Below are positions 7,714 to 15,663 of a stretch of 64,000 nt of DNA, in pieces. The stretch spans positions 62,001-126,000 of the forward strand of contig JADLAX010000090.1 of the NCBI GenBank assembly GCA_020848035.1, written 5' to 3'. This DNA comes from Anaerolineae bacterium. Its GTDB lineage: Bacteria > Chloroflexota > Anaerolineae > Promineifilales > Promineifilaceae. How positions within the stretch are numbered: position 1 is the first letter of the stretch; each line of letters begins with the position of its first letter. A program made the translations under genes and the position numbers. The notes below the pieces were generated by a model, which was not told the origin of the DNA, made no database searches, and saw nothing but the letters and a program-made list of their open reading frames with translations.

Positions 7714-8371
7714 GGATTCGCTCTAACTGCTCAATCCAGGCACTAAAATGAGGGCATTTCTCCCGCATTTGTTGGAGACCAATTCTTTTAGCGGCAATAT
7801 TCCCATGAAGAATTTTCTGATAACCGGGTTTGATTTGAATGAGTCGTTTTGATGGGGCAGAATCAGGGTGATCATTGATCAATTCAGGGTGCTCAAATGT
7901 TTCCACTATCTTATATAAAGCTTTGGCTGAATGTAGCTGCATCGTTTCACCCAAAACTGGAGGATCACTAAATAATAAAGCCTCAAACTCGTGCATTTGC
8001 ACATAAGGAATAAAACGATTCCGGTTGAATGATCTCCCCATTTCTCGATACACAGCCTCAGCCACACCATTTTCAACCAGTAACGCCTTTTGTTGGTGCG
8101 ACGAGACAGTCGCAGCTTCCACGCGTTGAGGCCAGTTTGAAGGCATTCCGTAAAAATCGAACATTGTTGTACAAATAATGTTTGAATCATTACGCAGCAA
8201 AGCAACAACCTCACCTAGAAGCCGGGAAAACGGCGGAACACCTCCACTACCTGGTTTTCCAGCCAAGGTGGGCGTCGCGGTCAACCCAAACTGACTCAAA
8301 TGAGGTGCAACAATCTCGCGAACAAATGTCAGCTCAGTTGATCCTTCCACAAAAACCAAAACCCTACTCAT
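7700..8371 (-). CDS. DUF4276-type TOPRIM-like protein, partner of AAA ATPase
   Basis: 223 residues from ATG 8371; an upstream ORF extension to 8431 would run far into the ATPase gene and is unlikely. Motifs are VLVFVEGSTE near the N-terminus, a middle TTMFDFYGMP and PYVQMHEFEALLF. This arrangement of acidic residues fits DUF4276, a family related to TOPRIM/OLD-type nuclease domains (established for relatives, inferred here). Its start overlaps the stop of the AAA gene by 8 bases, which indicates translational coupling. AAA plus small TOPRIM-like protein is the architecture of PARIS (AriA/AriB), AbiL and RloAB-like antiphage pairs, so an effector role is likely. The gene contains no ACGGCCGT octamer, unlike both flanking operon members. 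Confidence 0.75.
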   Translation of the reverse strand: MSRVLVFVEGSTELTFVREIVAPHLSQFGLTATPTLAGKPGSGGVPPFSRLLGEVVALLRNDSNIICTTMFDFYGMPSNWPQRVEAATVSSHQQKALLVENGVAEAVYREMGRSFNRNRFIPYVQMHEFEALLFSDPPVLGETMQLHSAKALYKIVETFEHPELINDHPDSAPSKRLIQIKPGYQKILHGNIAAKRIGLQQMREKCPHFSAWIEQLERIRVSQ

Positions 8372-9497
8372 AAGCAGGACTTCCCCCGTACACATTCTTT
8401 TGCCAAAGCTCACCCAAACTATATTCGTCAATGAGCCAGTCGCTTAACTCCTCAGCAGACAAACGGCGAAAACGCGATTCACCCGCTTCTCTATCAACAA
8501 CAATAATATCTTCCGGCTGAAAAGCATCGACCAAATCAGCCGACTGGGTTGAAATGATTAGCTGGGTTCCCATTCTGAGTTGGACTCTAACGGCGGCCTG
8601 TTTGATCAAGCCAGCCAAAACATTTAGTGCATAAGGGTGCAAACCCAACTCAGGCTCGTCAAATAAGATTGTTGCCGGTGGATTTGGTTGCAGCAACGCT
8701 GTTGCCAAGGCCATAAAACGCAGCGTACCATCAGAAAGCTGGCTAGGATGAAAAGGATAGTCGCTATTTTTTTGGCGCCACTCCAATAAAATAACTTCAT
8801 CTCCATTGTTTTTTCGTGGTCGCAGCAAAAAATCGGAGAAAAACGGCGTTACTAACTGCACTGTTTCACGAATCATTTCATAAATTGATTCATGTTCTCG
8901 TTTTAACATCCATAAAAACGATGCGAGATTTGCCCCGTCGGGACGCAATCTTTGATCATCTCTGATTGTTTCCTGACGGCGCATTGCGGCCGTATCGCTT
9001 GTATCATGAAAATGATAAACAACCCAACTGGAAATAGCTGAATAAACATACTCGGCTATATTTTTTTGTGGACCATCTTGTCTAGCTGCATTCAACTTAG
9101 ATTCAAAGTCACCAGAATTTAGCGAAGTTTTTACAGGAGCATAATCCCCTCTAAAAAAGGTTTCTTCTCGGTTAAAAATGAAACGGTTATCAACGGTGGG
9201 CTTTAATTCAAATTTATAGCCATTTCTTCCAAAATAAACTTCACCTATCAATTCGTTAGTGACTCTTGGGCCTAAAAATAAGTGCTTGTCAGCCCCTCCT
9301 TTGTTATTGACTGTAAATTGCAGCCTCTGTTCCACAAGCTCATGAAGCAAGCGAAAAAAATCAATGAAGTTGCTTTTGCCAGCGCCATTCCCGCCTATCA
9401 GGATGTTTATTGGGCGCATCTCAAAATTTTCCAGCTGGCGAATTGATTTATAGCCTTTAATGGTTAGCTGCTTGATTGGTGTTCCCATACCATTCAC
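8364..9497 (-). CDS. AAA family (SMC/ABC-like) ATPase of a predicted two-gene defence module
   Basis: 377 residues. N-terminal KQLTIKGYKSIRQLENFEM leads to a Walker A motif, GGNGAGKSN. The C-terminal half shows a signature-like LSDGTLRFMALATALL, Walker B ATILFDEPELGLHP and a STQSADLV switch region. This is the AAA_21/RecF-like class used as sensor ATPase in OLD, PARIS, Septu and similar systems. GTG at 9495-9497 overlaps the tgt stop codon (GTGA); ATG 9488 is an alternative start. The gene is AT-richer than its neighbours and has no ACGGCCGT octamer, suggesting the AAA-DUF4276 pair was inserted between tgt and the rRNA methyltransferase gene. Confidence 0.85.
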   Translation of the reverse strand: MNGMGTPIKQLTIKGYKSIRQLENFEMRPINILIGGNGAGKSNFIDFFRLLHELVEQRLQFTVNNKGGADKHLFLGPRVTNELIGEVYFGRNGYKFELKPTVDNRFIFNREETFFRGDYAPVKTSLNSGDFESKLNAARQDGPQKNIAEYVYSAISSWVVYHFHDTSDTAAMRRQETIRDDQRLRPDGANLASFLWMLKREHESIYEMIRETVQLVTPFFSDFLLRPRKNNGDEVILLEWRQKNSDYPFHPSQLSDGTLRFMALATALLQPNPPATILFDEPELGLHPYALNVLAGLIKQAAVRVQLRMGTQLIISTQSADLVDAFQPEDIIVVDREAGESRFRRLSAEELSDWLIDEYSLGELWQKNVYGGSPAYE

Positions 9498-10609
9498 CCT
9501 TTCGCAATTTTTTGTGAGCCTTCAGAACGTATATTTTCCATCATTTGGGTCATGAAGCGCAAATTGTGCAGAGTGGCCAGCCGCTGGTAGAGCACGTCGT
9601 TGAGGTTGTACAGGTGGTGCAGGTAGCCCAGGCTGTAGCGGGTGCAGGCCAGGCAGTCGCAAAATTCGGAGAGCGGCTGCTGGGTTTTGACGTGCTTTTT
9701 GTCTTTGATGTAGATGTAGCGAAAAAATTTGCCTGCTTCGTCCAGACGGCCGTTCCTCGGATCCGTCGTGAAGATCATGAGACGGCCGTGTCGTGCATCT
9801 CGTGTCGGCATGGTGCTGTCGAAGATGTTGTAGCCCATGCGGGCGCAGGCGACCACGTTGGCCGGATGGCCCACGCCCAGGGCGTGCAGGGTAAACTGCG
9901 GCGGGATTAAATCGCGGGTGAGCTGGAGCATCTCGCTGAGCAGTTTGCCGTCGGCGTCCAGCGGCCAGCCGCCGTAGCCGTAGCCGTCGAAGCCAATTTG
10001 CAGCAGCGCCTCAGCACACTGGCGGCGCAGGTCGGGTTCGGCCCCACCCTGAACGACGGCGATGAGCGACGGCCGTTCCCCCTCAGTCAGCCCCCGCTGC
10101 CCCACAATCTTCTCGAACTCCGCCTTGCAGCGGGCGGCCCACTGCACCGTGCGCGCCACCGACTTTTCCTGTTCCGCCAGCGGGTCGTCCACATGGGTGC
10201 AGTCGTCCAGGCAAATAACCACGTCCGAGCCATAGCTGAGCTGAAGCTGCACGCTTTTTTCCGGCGTCAGGTTAAATTTGCGGTCGGAACCTTCGGGGCG
10301 GAAGGTGGCCCCTTTGTCGTTGATTGAGCCGCTTTTCGCGTTTTGGCGCAGCAGTGAGTAGACTTGAAAGCCGCCGGAATCGGTGAAAATCGGCCGGGAC
10401 CAGCCCGCCATGCGGTGCAGACCACCCAGCGCCTGGATGGTTGAGGAGCCGGGGCGCTGCATCAGGTGAAAGACGTTCATCTGCACCGCCTGAATGTGTG
10501 CTTCTTCCACATCGCGGGCATCCAGCGTGCGCACCACGCCCTGGGTGCCATCGGGCAAGAAAACGGGCAGCTGGAGCGTGCCGTTCGGTAAGGTTAGTTC
10601 TGAAAGCAT
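9494..10609 (-). CDS. tgt: Queuine/preQ1 tRNA-guanine transglycosylase
   Basis: About 371 residues from ATG 10609; the frame extends to a GTG inside a repeat at 10630, which I reject. The enzyme exchanges G34 in GUN anticodons for preQ1 (or queuine). Visible motifs: LPVFLPDGTQG near the N-terminus, TDSGGFQVYS with the general-acid Asp, VICLDDCT, GVGHPANV, the nucleophile segment FDSTMPTRDAR, and the zinc site CDCLACTRYSLGYLHHL with a later HNLRF. It is the first gene of a tightly overlapping operon with the AAA, DUF4276 and FmrO genes. Octamers at 9745, 9782 and 10069 mark it as resident DNA. Confidence 0.93.
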   Translation of the reverse strand: MLSELTLPNGTLQLPVFLPDGTQGVVRTLDARDVEEAHIQAVQMNVFHLMQRPGSSTIQALGGLHRMAGWSRPIFTDSGGFQVYSLLRQNAKSGSINDKGATFRPEGSDRKFNLTPEKSVQLQLSYGSDVVICLDDCTHVDDPLAEQEKSVARTVQWAARCKAEFEKIVGQRGLTEGERPSLIAVVQGGAEPDLRRQCAEALLQIGFDGYGYGGWPLDADGKLLSEMLQLTRDLIPPQFTLHALGVGHPANVVACARMGYNIFDSTMPTRDARHGRLMIFTTDPRNGRLDEAGKFFRYIYIKDKKHVKTQQPLSEFCDCLACTRYSLGYLHHLYNLNDVLYQRLATLHNLRFMTQMMENIRSEGSQKIAKG

Positions 10610-10617
10610 GTAGGTAA

Positions 10618-10706
10618 AACCTACCCCCACCCTGGCCCTCCCCCTGAGAGGGGGAGGGAATCTGCTCCCTCTCCCTTGCAGGGAGAGGGTTGGGGTGAGG
10701 GTCTTA
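10618..10706. repeat. GC-rich dispersed intergenic repeat, shorter copy
   Basis: CTACCCCCACCCTGGCCCTC followed by CCCTGAGAGGGGGAGGG, a short AATCTG spacer, then CCCTCTCCC/GGGAGAGGG and GTTGGGGTGAGGG. It is related to the repeats at 1095-1300 and 34030-34123 and fills the region between the divergent tgt and rsmF-like genes, where promoters must also lie. Confidence 0.75.
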
Positions 10707-10717
10707 AATAGATATTT

Positions 10718-12151
10718 ATGTCAATAAATCAACACACTCCCCCGCCTGATTTTATGGACAGGATGGCTGGGCTGTTGGGGGAGGAATTTGCACAATTTGC
10801 CCAGAGCTATGACGAAACGCCAGCCGTGGGCCTGCGCGTCAACACCTTAAAGCTGAGCGCGGCTGATTTTAGCACCCTTTCGCCGTTTGCGCTGAAAGCG
10901 GTGGGGCGGCACGAGCCGGATGGCTTTTTGGTGACCGACGCCAGCAAGCCGGGCAGCCACCCGTACCACGCGGCGGGGCTGTTTTACCTGCAAGAGCCGT
11001 CGGCGATGGTGGTAGGTGGTTTGGTGGCGGCGCAGCCGGGCGAGCTGGTGCTGGATCTGGCGGCCGCGCCGGGCGGTAAAGCCACCCATCTGGCGGCGCA
11101 GCTGCAAGGCCGCGGCCTGCTGCTAGCCAATGACGTACACACCGGCCGCGCCCGTCTGCTGGCAGAAAACCTGGAGCGGTGGGGGGCGGCCAACACGCTC
11201 ATCACCAGTGCGGAGCCGGAGCACCTGGCGGCGCAGTTTGGCCCGATTTTTGACCGGGTGCTGGTGGATGCACCTTGCTCGGGTGAAGGGATGTTGCGCA
11301 AACTGTCGTTTGCGGGCAAAAGTGGCCCATTCGAGTGGAGTGAGGGCATGGTGCTGGCCTGTTCGCGGCGGCAAACGGCCGTGCTGCACACCGCCGCCCA
11401 ACTGGTGAAACCGGGTGGACGGCTGGTGTACGCCACCTGCACCTTCGCGCCGCAGGAAAACGAGGCGGTGATTGCCCAATTTTTGCGCGAGTTTCCCCAG
11501 TATGAATTGATCGATCCGCCGCGCTTTGCCGGGTTTGGCGCGGGACGGCCGTCCTGGGTGGACCCATCGCTGGCAGATGACAACCTGGAAAAGTGTGTCC
11601 GCCTCTGGCCGCACCTGTTTCCGGGCGAGGGGCATTTTGTGGCCGTGATGCAGCACATGGATGATGAAAAACTTCAAAGGTTTGAGAAACCTTTGAAGTT
11701 TACGCCGCCGGGCAAGAAGGAGTTGGCCGTCTGGCGGGCGTTTGCGGATGAGGTGTTGCCGGCAGATTTGGCGGAGGAGCGGTTGTTGTTGGTAAACGGC
11801 CGTCTTTACCTGCTGCCCGAACTTGCGCTGGAAACGGGCAAGCTGCACCTGATTCGTTACGGGCTGCTGCTGGGCGAGATGGGCAAAGGGCACTTCCGGC
11901 CCGACCACGCGTTGGCGCTGGCGCTGAAGCCGGAAGATGTGGCGCTGACGGCCAACTTTGCCGCCGACTCGGATGAGATTGCCGCCTACTGGCAGGGGCT
12001 GGATTTTGCCAGCGCCGGGCCAGATGGCTGGCTGCTGGTGGCGGTGCATGGGTTTGGGCTGGGCTGGGGCAAGCGGGTGAACGGCCGGATTAAAAACCAT
12101 TACCCAAGAGGGCTGCGGAGGAATAGAGATTGGAGATTGGAGATTCGGTGA
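10718..12151 (+). CDS. RsmF/NOL1/NOP2/Sun family rRNA (cytosine-C5) methyltransferase
   Basis: 477 residues. It transfers methyl from SAM to C5 of cytosine in rRNA. Motifs: FYLQEPSAMVVGG, the SAM site VLDLAAAPGGKATHLA, DAPCSGEGMLRK with the release cysteine and YATCTFAPQENE with the catalytic cysteine. The C-terminal third (about 310-460) resembles the extra domain of RsmF-type enzymes, ending near LGWGKRVNGRIKNHYPRGLR. The last residues (DWRLEIR) are encoded by the start of a heptameric repeat array, so the C-terminus has probably been altered by the repeat. The start is ATG 10718, with no strong Shine-Dalgarno visible. Confidence 0.88.
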   Translation: MSINQHTPPPDFMDRMAGLLGEEFAQFAQSYDETPAVGLRVNTLKLSAADFSTLSPFALKAVGRHEPDGFLVTDASKPGSHPYHAAGLFYLQEPSAMVVGGLVAAQPGELVLDLAAAPGGKATHLAAQLQGRGLLLANDVHTGRARLLAENLERWGAANTLITSAEPEHLAAQFGPIFDRVLVDAPCSGEGMLRKLSFAGKSGPFEWSEGMVLACSRRQTAVLHTAAQLVKPGGRLVYATCTFAPQENEAVIAQFLREFPQYELIDPPRFAGFGAGRPSWVDPSLADDNLEKCVRLWPHLFPGEGHFVAVMQHMDDEKLQRFEKPLKFTPPGKKELAVWRAFADEVLPADLAEERLLLVNGRLYLLPELALETGKLHLIRYGLLLGEMGKGHFRPDHALALALKPEDVALTANFAADSDEIAAYWQGLDFASAGPDGWLLVAVHGFGLGWGKRVNGRIKNHYPRGLRRNRDWRLEIR

Positions 12152-12237
12152 GAAGTTGCAAGTAACAAGTGGCAGGTGGCAAGTGAGAAAAAGCACTTGC
12201 CACCTGCCACTTGCAACCTGCCACTTGCAACTTTTGC
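12122..12237. repeat. Heptamer-based hairpin repeat
   Basis: Tandem AGATTGG units (12126-12147) are followed by GTTGCAAGTAACAAGTGGCA and GGTGGCAAGTG, a short A-rich loop, and the inverted CACTTGCCACCTGCCACTTG plus a further CAACCTGCCACTTGCAACTT. The arms are built from 7-bp units (TTGCCAC). The hairpin separates convergent genes and may serve as a terminator. Confidence 0.75.
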
Positions 12238-12240
12238 CTG

Positions 12241-13551
12241 CTATAAAGTCAGCAGCCGACCGCTCACCACCTCACCTTTCAACGCGTTGCGCGTGTCCAC
12301 AATGAGCGTGGCGTGCTGGGCGATGAGGCCGTAGTCGAGGGCGGCGTGGTGGGTAACGATGAGTACGCAGTCGGCTTGCTGGAGGGAAACGGCCGTGAGG
12401 GGGATGGATTCGGCGGTAAAGTCGTCGAGCGTCAGGCTGGGCACATAGGGGTCGTGGTAGGTAATCACCGCGCCCTGGGCCAGCAGCAGGTGAATGATGT
12501 CCAGCGCCGGACTCTCGCGCAAATCGGCCACATTGGGCTTGTAGGCCACGCCTAAAACCAGCACCCGGCTGCCGTTGACCGCCTTGCGGAACTCGTTAAG
12601 CCCGGCGGCTACTTTGTTCACAGCGTAGGCAGGCATGGCGCTGTTCACCTCGGCGGCCAGCTCGATGAAGCGGGCGGTGTAGTTGAGGGTGCGCAGCTTC
12701 CAGCTAAGGTAGTGCGGGTCGATGGGGATGCAGTGGCCGCCCAGGCCAGGACCCGGATAAAAGGGCATAAAGCCATACGGCTTGGTGGCGGCCGCCTCGA
12801 CCACTTCCCACACATTCAGCCCCAATCGGTCACACATCAGGGCCACCTCGTTGACCAGGCCGATGTTGACGGCGCGGAAGGTGTTTTCCAGCAGCTTCAC
12901 CATTTCGGCGGCGGCGGTGCTGGAGACGGGCACAGGTTGGGCAACGATGGTGGCGTAGAGGGCAACGGCCGTTTCCTTACAGGCATCGGTCATGCCACCA
13001 ATCACCTTGGGCGTGTTGTAAACGGTGTAGTCGGTACGGCCGGGGTCGATGCGCTCGGGGGAAAACGCCAGGAAAAAGTCACGCCCAACCTGGTCACCGT
13101 TGCTGACCAGCCGGGGCAGGATGACCTCTTCAGTGGTGCCGGGGTAGGTGGTGGATTCCAGCACCACCAGCTTGCCGGTGGCGCCTACCTGGGCAATCTT
13201 TTCGGCGGCATCAACGATGTAGGAGATGTCTGGGTCTTTGGTTTTACGCAGCGGGGTGGGCACGCAGATGGAGATGGCATCGGTGTTGGCGAGGGCCTCG
13301 TAGCGGGTGGTGGGTTGGAAACGGCCGTTGGCCACCAGGGGAGCAATCTCGGCCGAGGGCACATCGGCAATGTAGCTTTGCCCCTGCCGCAGCTGGTCAA
13401 TCTTAGCCTGATCGACATCTACCCCCACCACCGTAAATCCTACCTGGGCAAAAGCCACAGCCAGGGGCAGCCCCACGTAGCCCAAGCCTACCACACCCAG
13501 GACCGCCTCACGGGTATATATTTTCTGTAAAAGTTGATCTTTCCGTTCCAT
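12241..13551 (-). CDS. UDP-sugar 6-dehydrogenase (UDP-GlcNAc/ManNAc dehydrogenase-like)
   Basis: 436 residues from ATG 13551, preceded by AAAGGA; the longer frame to 13635 is less likely. It oxidises a nucleotide sugar at C6 to the uronic acid with two NAD+, feeding exopolysaccharide synthesis. Motifs: Rossmann GVVGLGYVGLPLAV, ESTTYPGTTEEV, FSPERIDPG, LLENTFRAVNIGLVNE and the catalytic GPGLGGHCIPIDPHYLSW with the active cysteine. The C-terminal domain has LGVAYKPNVADLRESPA. The FSPERIDPG and GHCIPIDPHYL forms are closer to WbpA/WecC/TviB enzymes than to UDP-glucose dehydrogenase, but the substrate is not proven. It is divergent from the epimerase gene at 13722. Confidence 0.9.
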   Translation of the reverse strand: MERKDQLLQKIYTREAVLGVVGLGYVGLPLAVAFAQVGFTVVGVDVDQAKIDQLRQGQSYIADVPSAEIAPLVANGRFQPTTRYEALANTDAISICVPTPLRKTKDPDISYIVDAAEKIAQVGATGKLVVLESTTYPGTTEEVILPRLVSNGDQVGRDFFLAFSPERIDPGRTDYTVYNTPKVIGGMTDACKETAVALYATIVAQPVPVSSTAAAEMVKLLENTFRAVNIGLVNEVALMCDRLGLNVWEVVEAAATKPYGFMPFYPGPGLGGHCIPIDPHYLSWKLRTLNYTARFIELAAEVNSAMPAYAVNKVAAGLNEFRKAVNGSRVLVLGVAYKPNVADLRESPALDIIHLLLAQGAVITYHDPYVPSLTLDDFTAESIPLTAVSLQQADCVLIVTHHAALDYGLIAQHATLIVDTRNALKGEVVSGRLLTL

Positions 13552-13663
13552 TCGATTTATTATCGTCCTTTGCACAATTGCGTGGGCGGAGTATAGCGGG
13601 GAACGGCCGTTTGTTTCAACTGCGATGATATTCAAGCCTGTGGGGAATTGCTGTAGCTGTCAT

Positions 13664-13701
13664 TAAGTAATTGGGTAATTGAGTAATTGCCCAATTACAA
13701 T
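13664..13701. repeat. Short AT-rich inverted repeat in a divergent promoter region
   Basis: GTAATTGGG and CCCAATTAC flank further TAATTG units spaced seven bases apart. It lies between the divergent dehydrogenase and epimerase genes and could be a dyad operator or another heptamer-type repeat. Confidence 0.5.
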
Positions 13702-13721
13702 TCAAAGGAGCTCATGGTGTC

Positions 13722-14636
13722 ATGAAAAAGATTTGTGTGACGGGTGGAGCGGGCTTTATTGGGGCGAACCTGGTGCGGCTGCTGCTAAGTGAGGGGTATG
13801 CCGTGCGGGTGCTGGACAATTTTGCCACCGGCCAGCGCGATTATCTGACCGGGCTGGACATCGATTTGATTGAAGGGGATATGCTGGATGAAGCAGTGGT
13901 GGCAACGGCCGTTGCCGGCATGGATGGCGTGGTGCACCTGGCGGCCCAAACCAGCGTGCCAGACTCGGTGGCGGATCCGTTTTACGACTGCCAGCTGAAC
14001 GTGCTGGGCACGCTGAATCTGCTGGAAGCGTGCCGTCGGGCCAGCACACCCCGCTTTGTCTTTGCCTCGTCGAATGCGCCGCTGGGGCGGCAGCTGCCTC
14101 CCGCCCATGAGGAGCAGGCCCCGCTGCCTATCTCGCCATACGGGGCGAGCAAGCTGGCGGGCGAGGGGTACTGCCTGGCGTATCATGGCACCTGGGGGCT
14201 GGGCACGATTGTGCTGCGGTTTGCCAACCTGTACGGGCCGTTCAGCGGGCACACCAAGGGGGTGGTGGCGTTGTTTCTACAGGACGTTGCGGCGGGACGG
14301 CCGTTGCAGATTCACGGCGACGGGCAGCAAACGCGGGACTTTATTTACGTGGTTGATTTGTGCCGGGCCATTCTGCTGGCGTTGGAAAGCAGCTTGTGCG
14401 GCGAACTGTTCCAGATTGCCACTGGTACGGAGACGAGCATTCTGGAGCTGACGGAGCAGATTGCCGGGGTGACCCAGCAGGCGATAACCCGCACGTATGG
14501 TGCGCGGCGGCTGGGGGACATTGGGCAAAATTATTCGGCCGTTTCTAAGGCCGAAAAGCTGCTGCACTGGCAGCCCACCACTGCGCTGGCCGACGGCCTG
14601 GCCGAGACGTGGGCGTGGTTTGGGGCGAACACGTGA
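13722..14636 (+). CDS. NAD-dependent nucleotide-sugar epimerase (GalE/WbpP-like SDR)
   Basis: 304 residues, extended short-chain dehydrogenase fold. Motifs: VTGGAGFIGANLV for NAD binding, HLAAQTSVPDSV, SSNAPLG in place of the usual SSS, and the catalytic pair in SPYGASKLAGE (YxxxK). The C-terminal DFIYVVDLCRAILLALE is typical of UDP-hexose or UDP-HexNAc 4-epimerases. An AAAGGAG ribosome site at 13705-13711 supports ATG 13722. With the adjacent 6-dehydrogenase it could make an uronic-acid or 4-epimer precursor for the polysaccharide (inference). Confidence 0.85.
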   Translation: MKKICVTGGAGFIGANLVRLLLSEGYAVRVLDNFATGQRDYLTGLDIDLIEGDMLDEAVVATAVAGMDGVVHLAAQTSVPDSVADPFYDCQLNVLGTLNLLEACRRASTPRFVFASSNAPLGRQLPPAHEEQAPLPISPYGASKLAGEGYCLAYHGTWGLGTIVLRFANLYGPFSGHTKGVVALFLQDVAAGRPLQIHGDGQQTRDFIYVVDLCRAILLALESSLCGELFQIATGTETSILELTEQIAGVTQQAITRTYGARRLGDIGQNYSAVSKAEKLLHWQPTTALADGLAETWAWFGANT

Positions 14637-15008
14637 CGAAGGCGGGGCGAGACGGCGCGGAGACAGGGCCGCCTGCTTAGACCCAAACCATACCGCGCCG
14701 TCCCGCCCCTACTTCATGAATTGTTGGTTCCTAAAGAGCCATTTGAGCAAAACAGGCACGTAACTCCTGTATAGGGAGCTTGTAGGGAGGAAGTAAGGAG
14801 GATGTAGGGAGGAGGTAAGGTGGATGATTGGCAGATCTGCTATGGTATCAGGAACAGTGCACATGCCTGTTCTGGCGGCCAGTTTCACAAACCGTAGAAA
14901 GTTTTAGAGACCCAGTTTCAAGCCCAAAGCTGTTTGCAATTTGCGCTTATAAACATTTTTGCAGTTTGGGGAAAGATCCCAATCATCGTACCAAGGAGGT
15001 ATAGCACA
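14637..15008. other. Intergenic region with GC hairpin and purine-rich direct repeats
   Basis: After the epimerase stop lies an imperfect hairpin (GGGGCGAGACGGCGCGG with CCGCGCCGTCCCGCCCC, about 14642-14709), probably a transcript end. From 14770 to 14825 there is a purine-rich strand with repeated GTAGGGAGG / GTAAGG units. The last 15 bases hold the AAGGAGGT ribosome site for the next gene (14994-15001). No gene is seen. Confidence 0.6.
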
Positions 15009-15575
15009 ATGGCTCGTGTCCAGTTAAATCCCGTATTGGAACAGATTAATGGTCAAATCGGTGACCTGGTATTCAGGCGGTATGAAGACAAGGTCGTTCT
15101 GGCCCGAAAGGCCAGCCCGAGTCGGCAGGAAGCCACACCAGCGCAGGTAGCCACGCGTGAGCGGTTTCGAGCAGCCGCAGAGTATGGCAAGCTGGTCATG
15201 GCGGACCCTGTGTTGAAGGCGCTGTATGCCACAGCGGCCAAAGCCAAAAAGAAGCCCATTTTTAGCGTCATGGTGGCTGATTATTTACATGCACCGAGCG
15301 TAACGGCCGTTACTCTGGATGGGTATACCGGGGCGGCCAGTGGAACCATCAGCGTGAACGCTTCTGACGACTTTGAGGTGACGGCGGTTACAGTGACCCT
15401 GGCAAGTGAGGGCGGTACCATATTGGAGAGTGGGGCAGCGGTGGTAGGAAACGGCCGTTGGACCTACACAACCACAACGAATGTGACGCCGGGAACCACG
15501 GTGACCGTAACGGCAACAGCCCTTGACCGGCCTGGAAACAGCGGTTCGTCACAGGAGACATTGTTGGTTTCATAG
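15009..15575 (+). CDS. Hypothetical protein with C-terminal Ig-like domain
   Basis: 188 residues from ATG 15009, placed 7 bases after a perfect AAGGAGGT; the frame is open upstream to 14934 but that start has no ribosome site. There is no signal peptide. Residues 1-95 form a charged, helical domain (MARVQLNPVLEQINGQIGDL, then a basic stretch AAKAKKKP). From about 97 to 188 is a beta-rich Thr/Val segment (SGTISVNASDDFEVTAVTV, NGRWTYTTTTNVTPGTTV, ATALDRPGNSGS) like a bacterial Ig/Big fold. The N-terminal part resembles small domains found with DUF6266-like proteins, but I do not recognise it with certainty. A strong terminator follows. Confidence 0.7.
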   Translation: MARVQLNPVLEQINGQIGDLVFRRYEDKVVLARKASPSRQEATPAQVATRERFRAAAEYGKLVMADPVLKALYATAAKAKKKPIFSVMVADYLHAPSVTAVTLDGYTGAASGTISVNASDDFEVTAVTVTLASEGGTILESGAAVVGNGRWTYTTTTNVTPGTTVTVTATALDRPGNSGSSQETLLVS

Positions 15576-15602
15576 AGGTTTTGCCAAAAGATTGAATCGA
15601 TA

Positions 15603-15636
15603 AAAAAAGCGGGTGGCCTAGGCCACCCGCTTTTTA
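15603..15636. terminator. Rho-independent terminator, bidirectional
   Basis: AAAAGCGGGTGGCC and GGCCACCCGCTTTT form a perfect stem with a 2-base loop, flanked by A and T runs. It serves the plus-strand gene ending at 15575 and the minus-strand gene ending at 15664. Confidence 0.92.
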
Positions 15637-15663
15637 TTTATTCTACGTCAACCGGTTTCCGTG

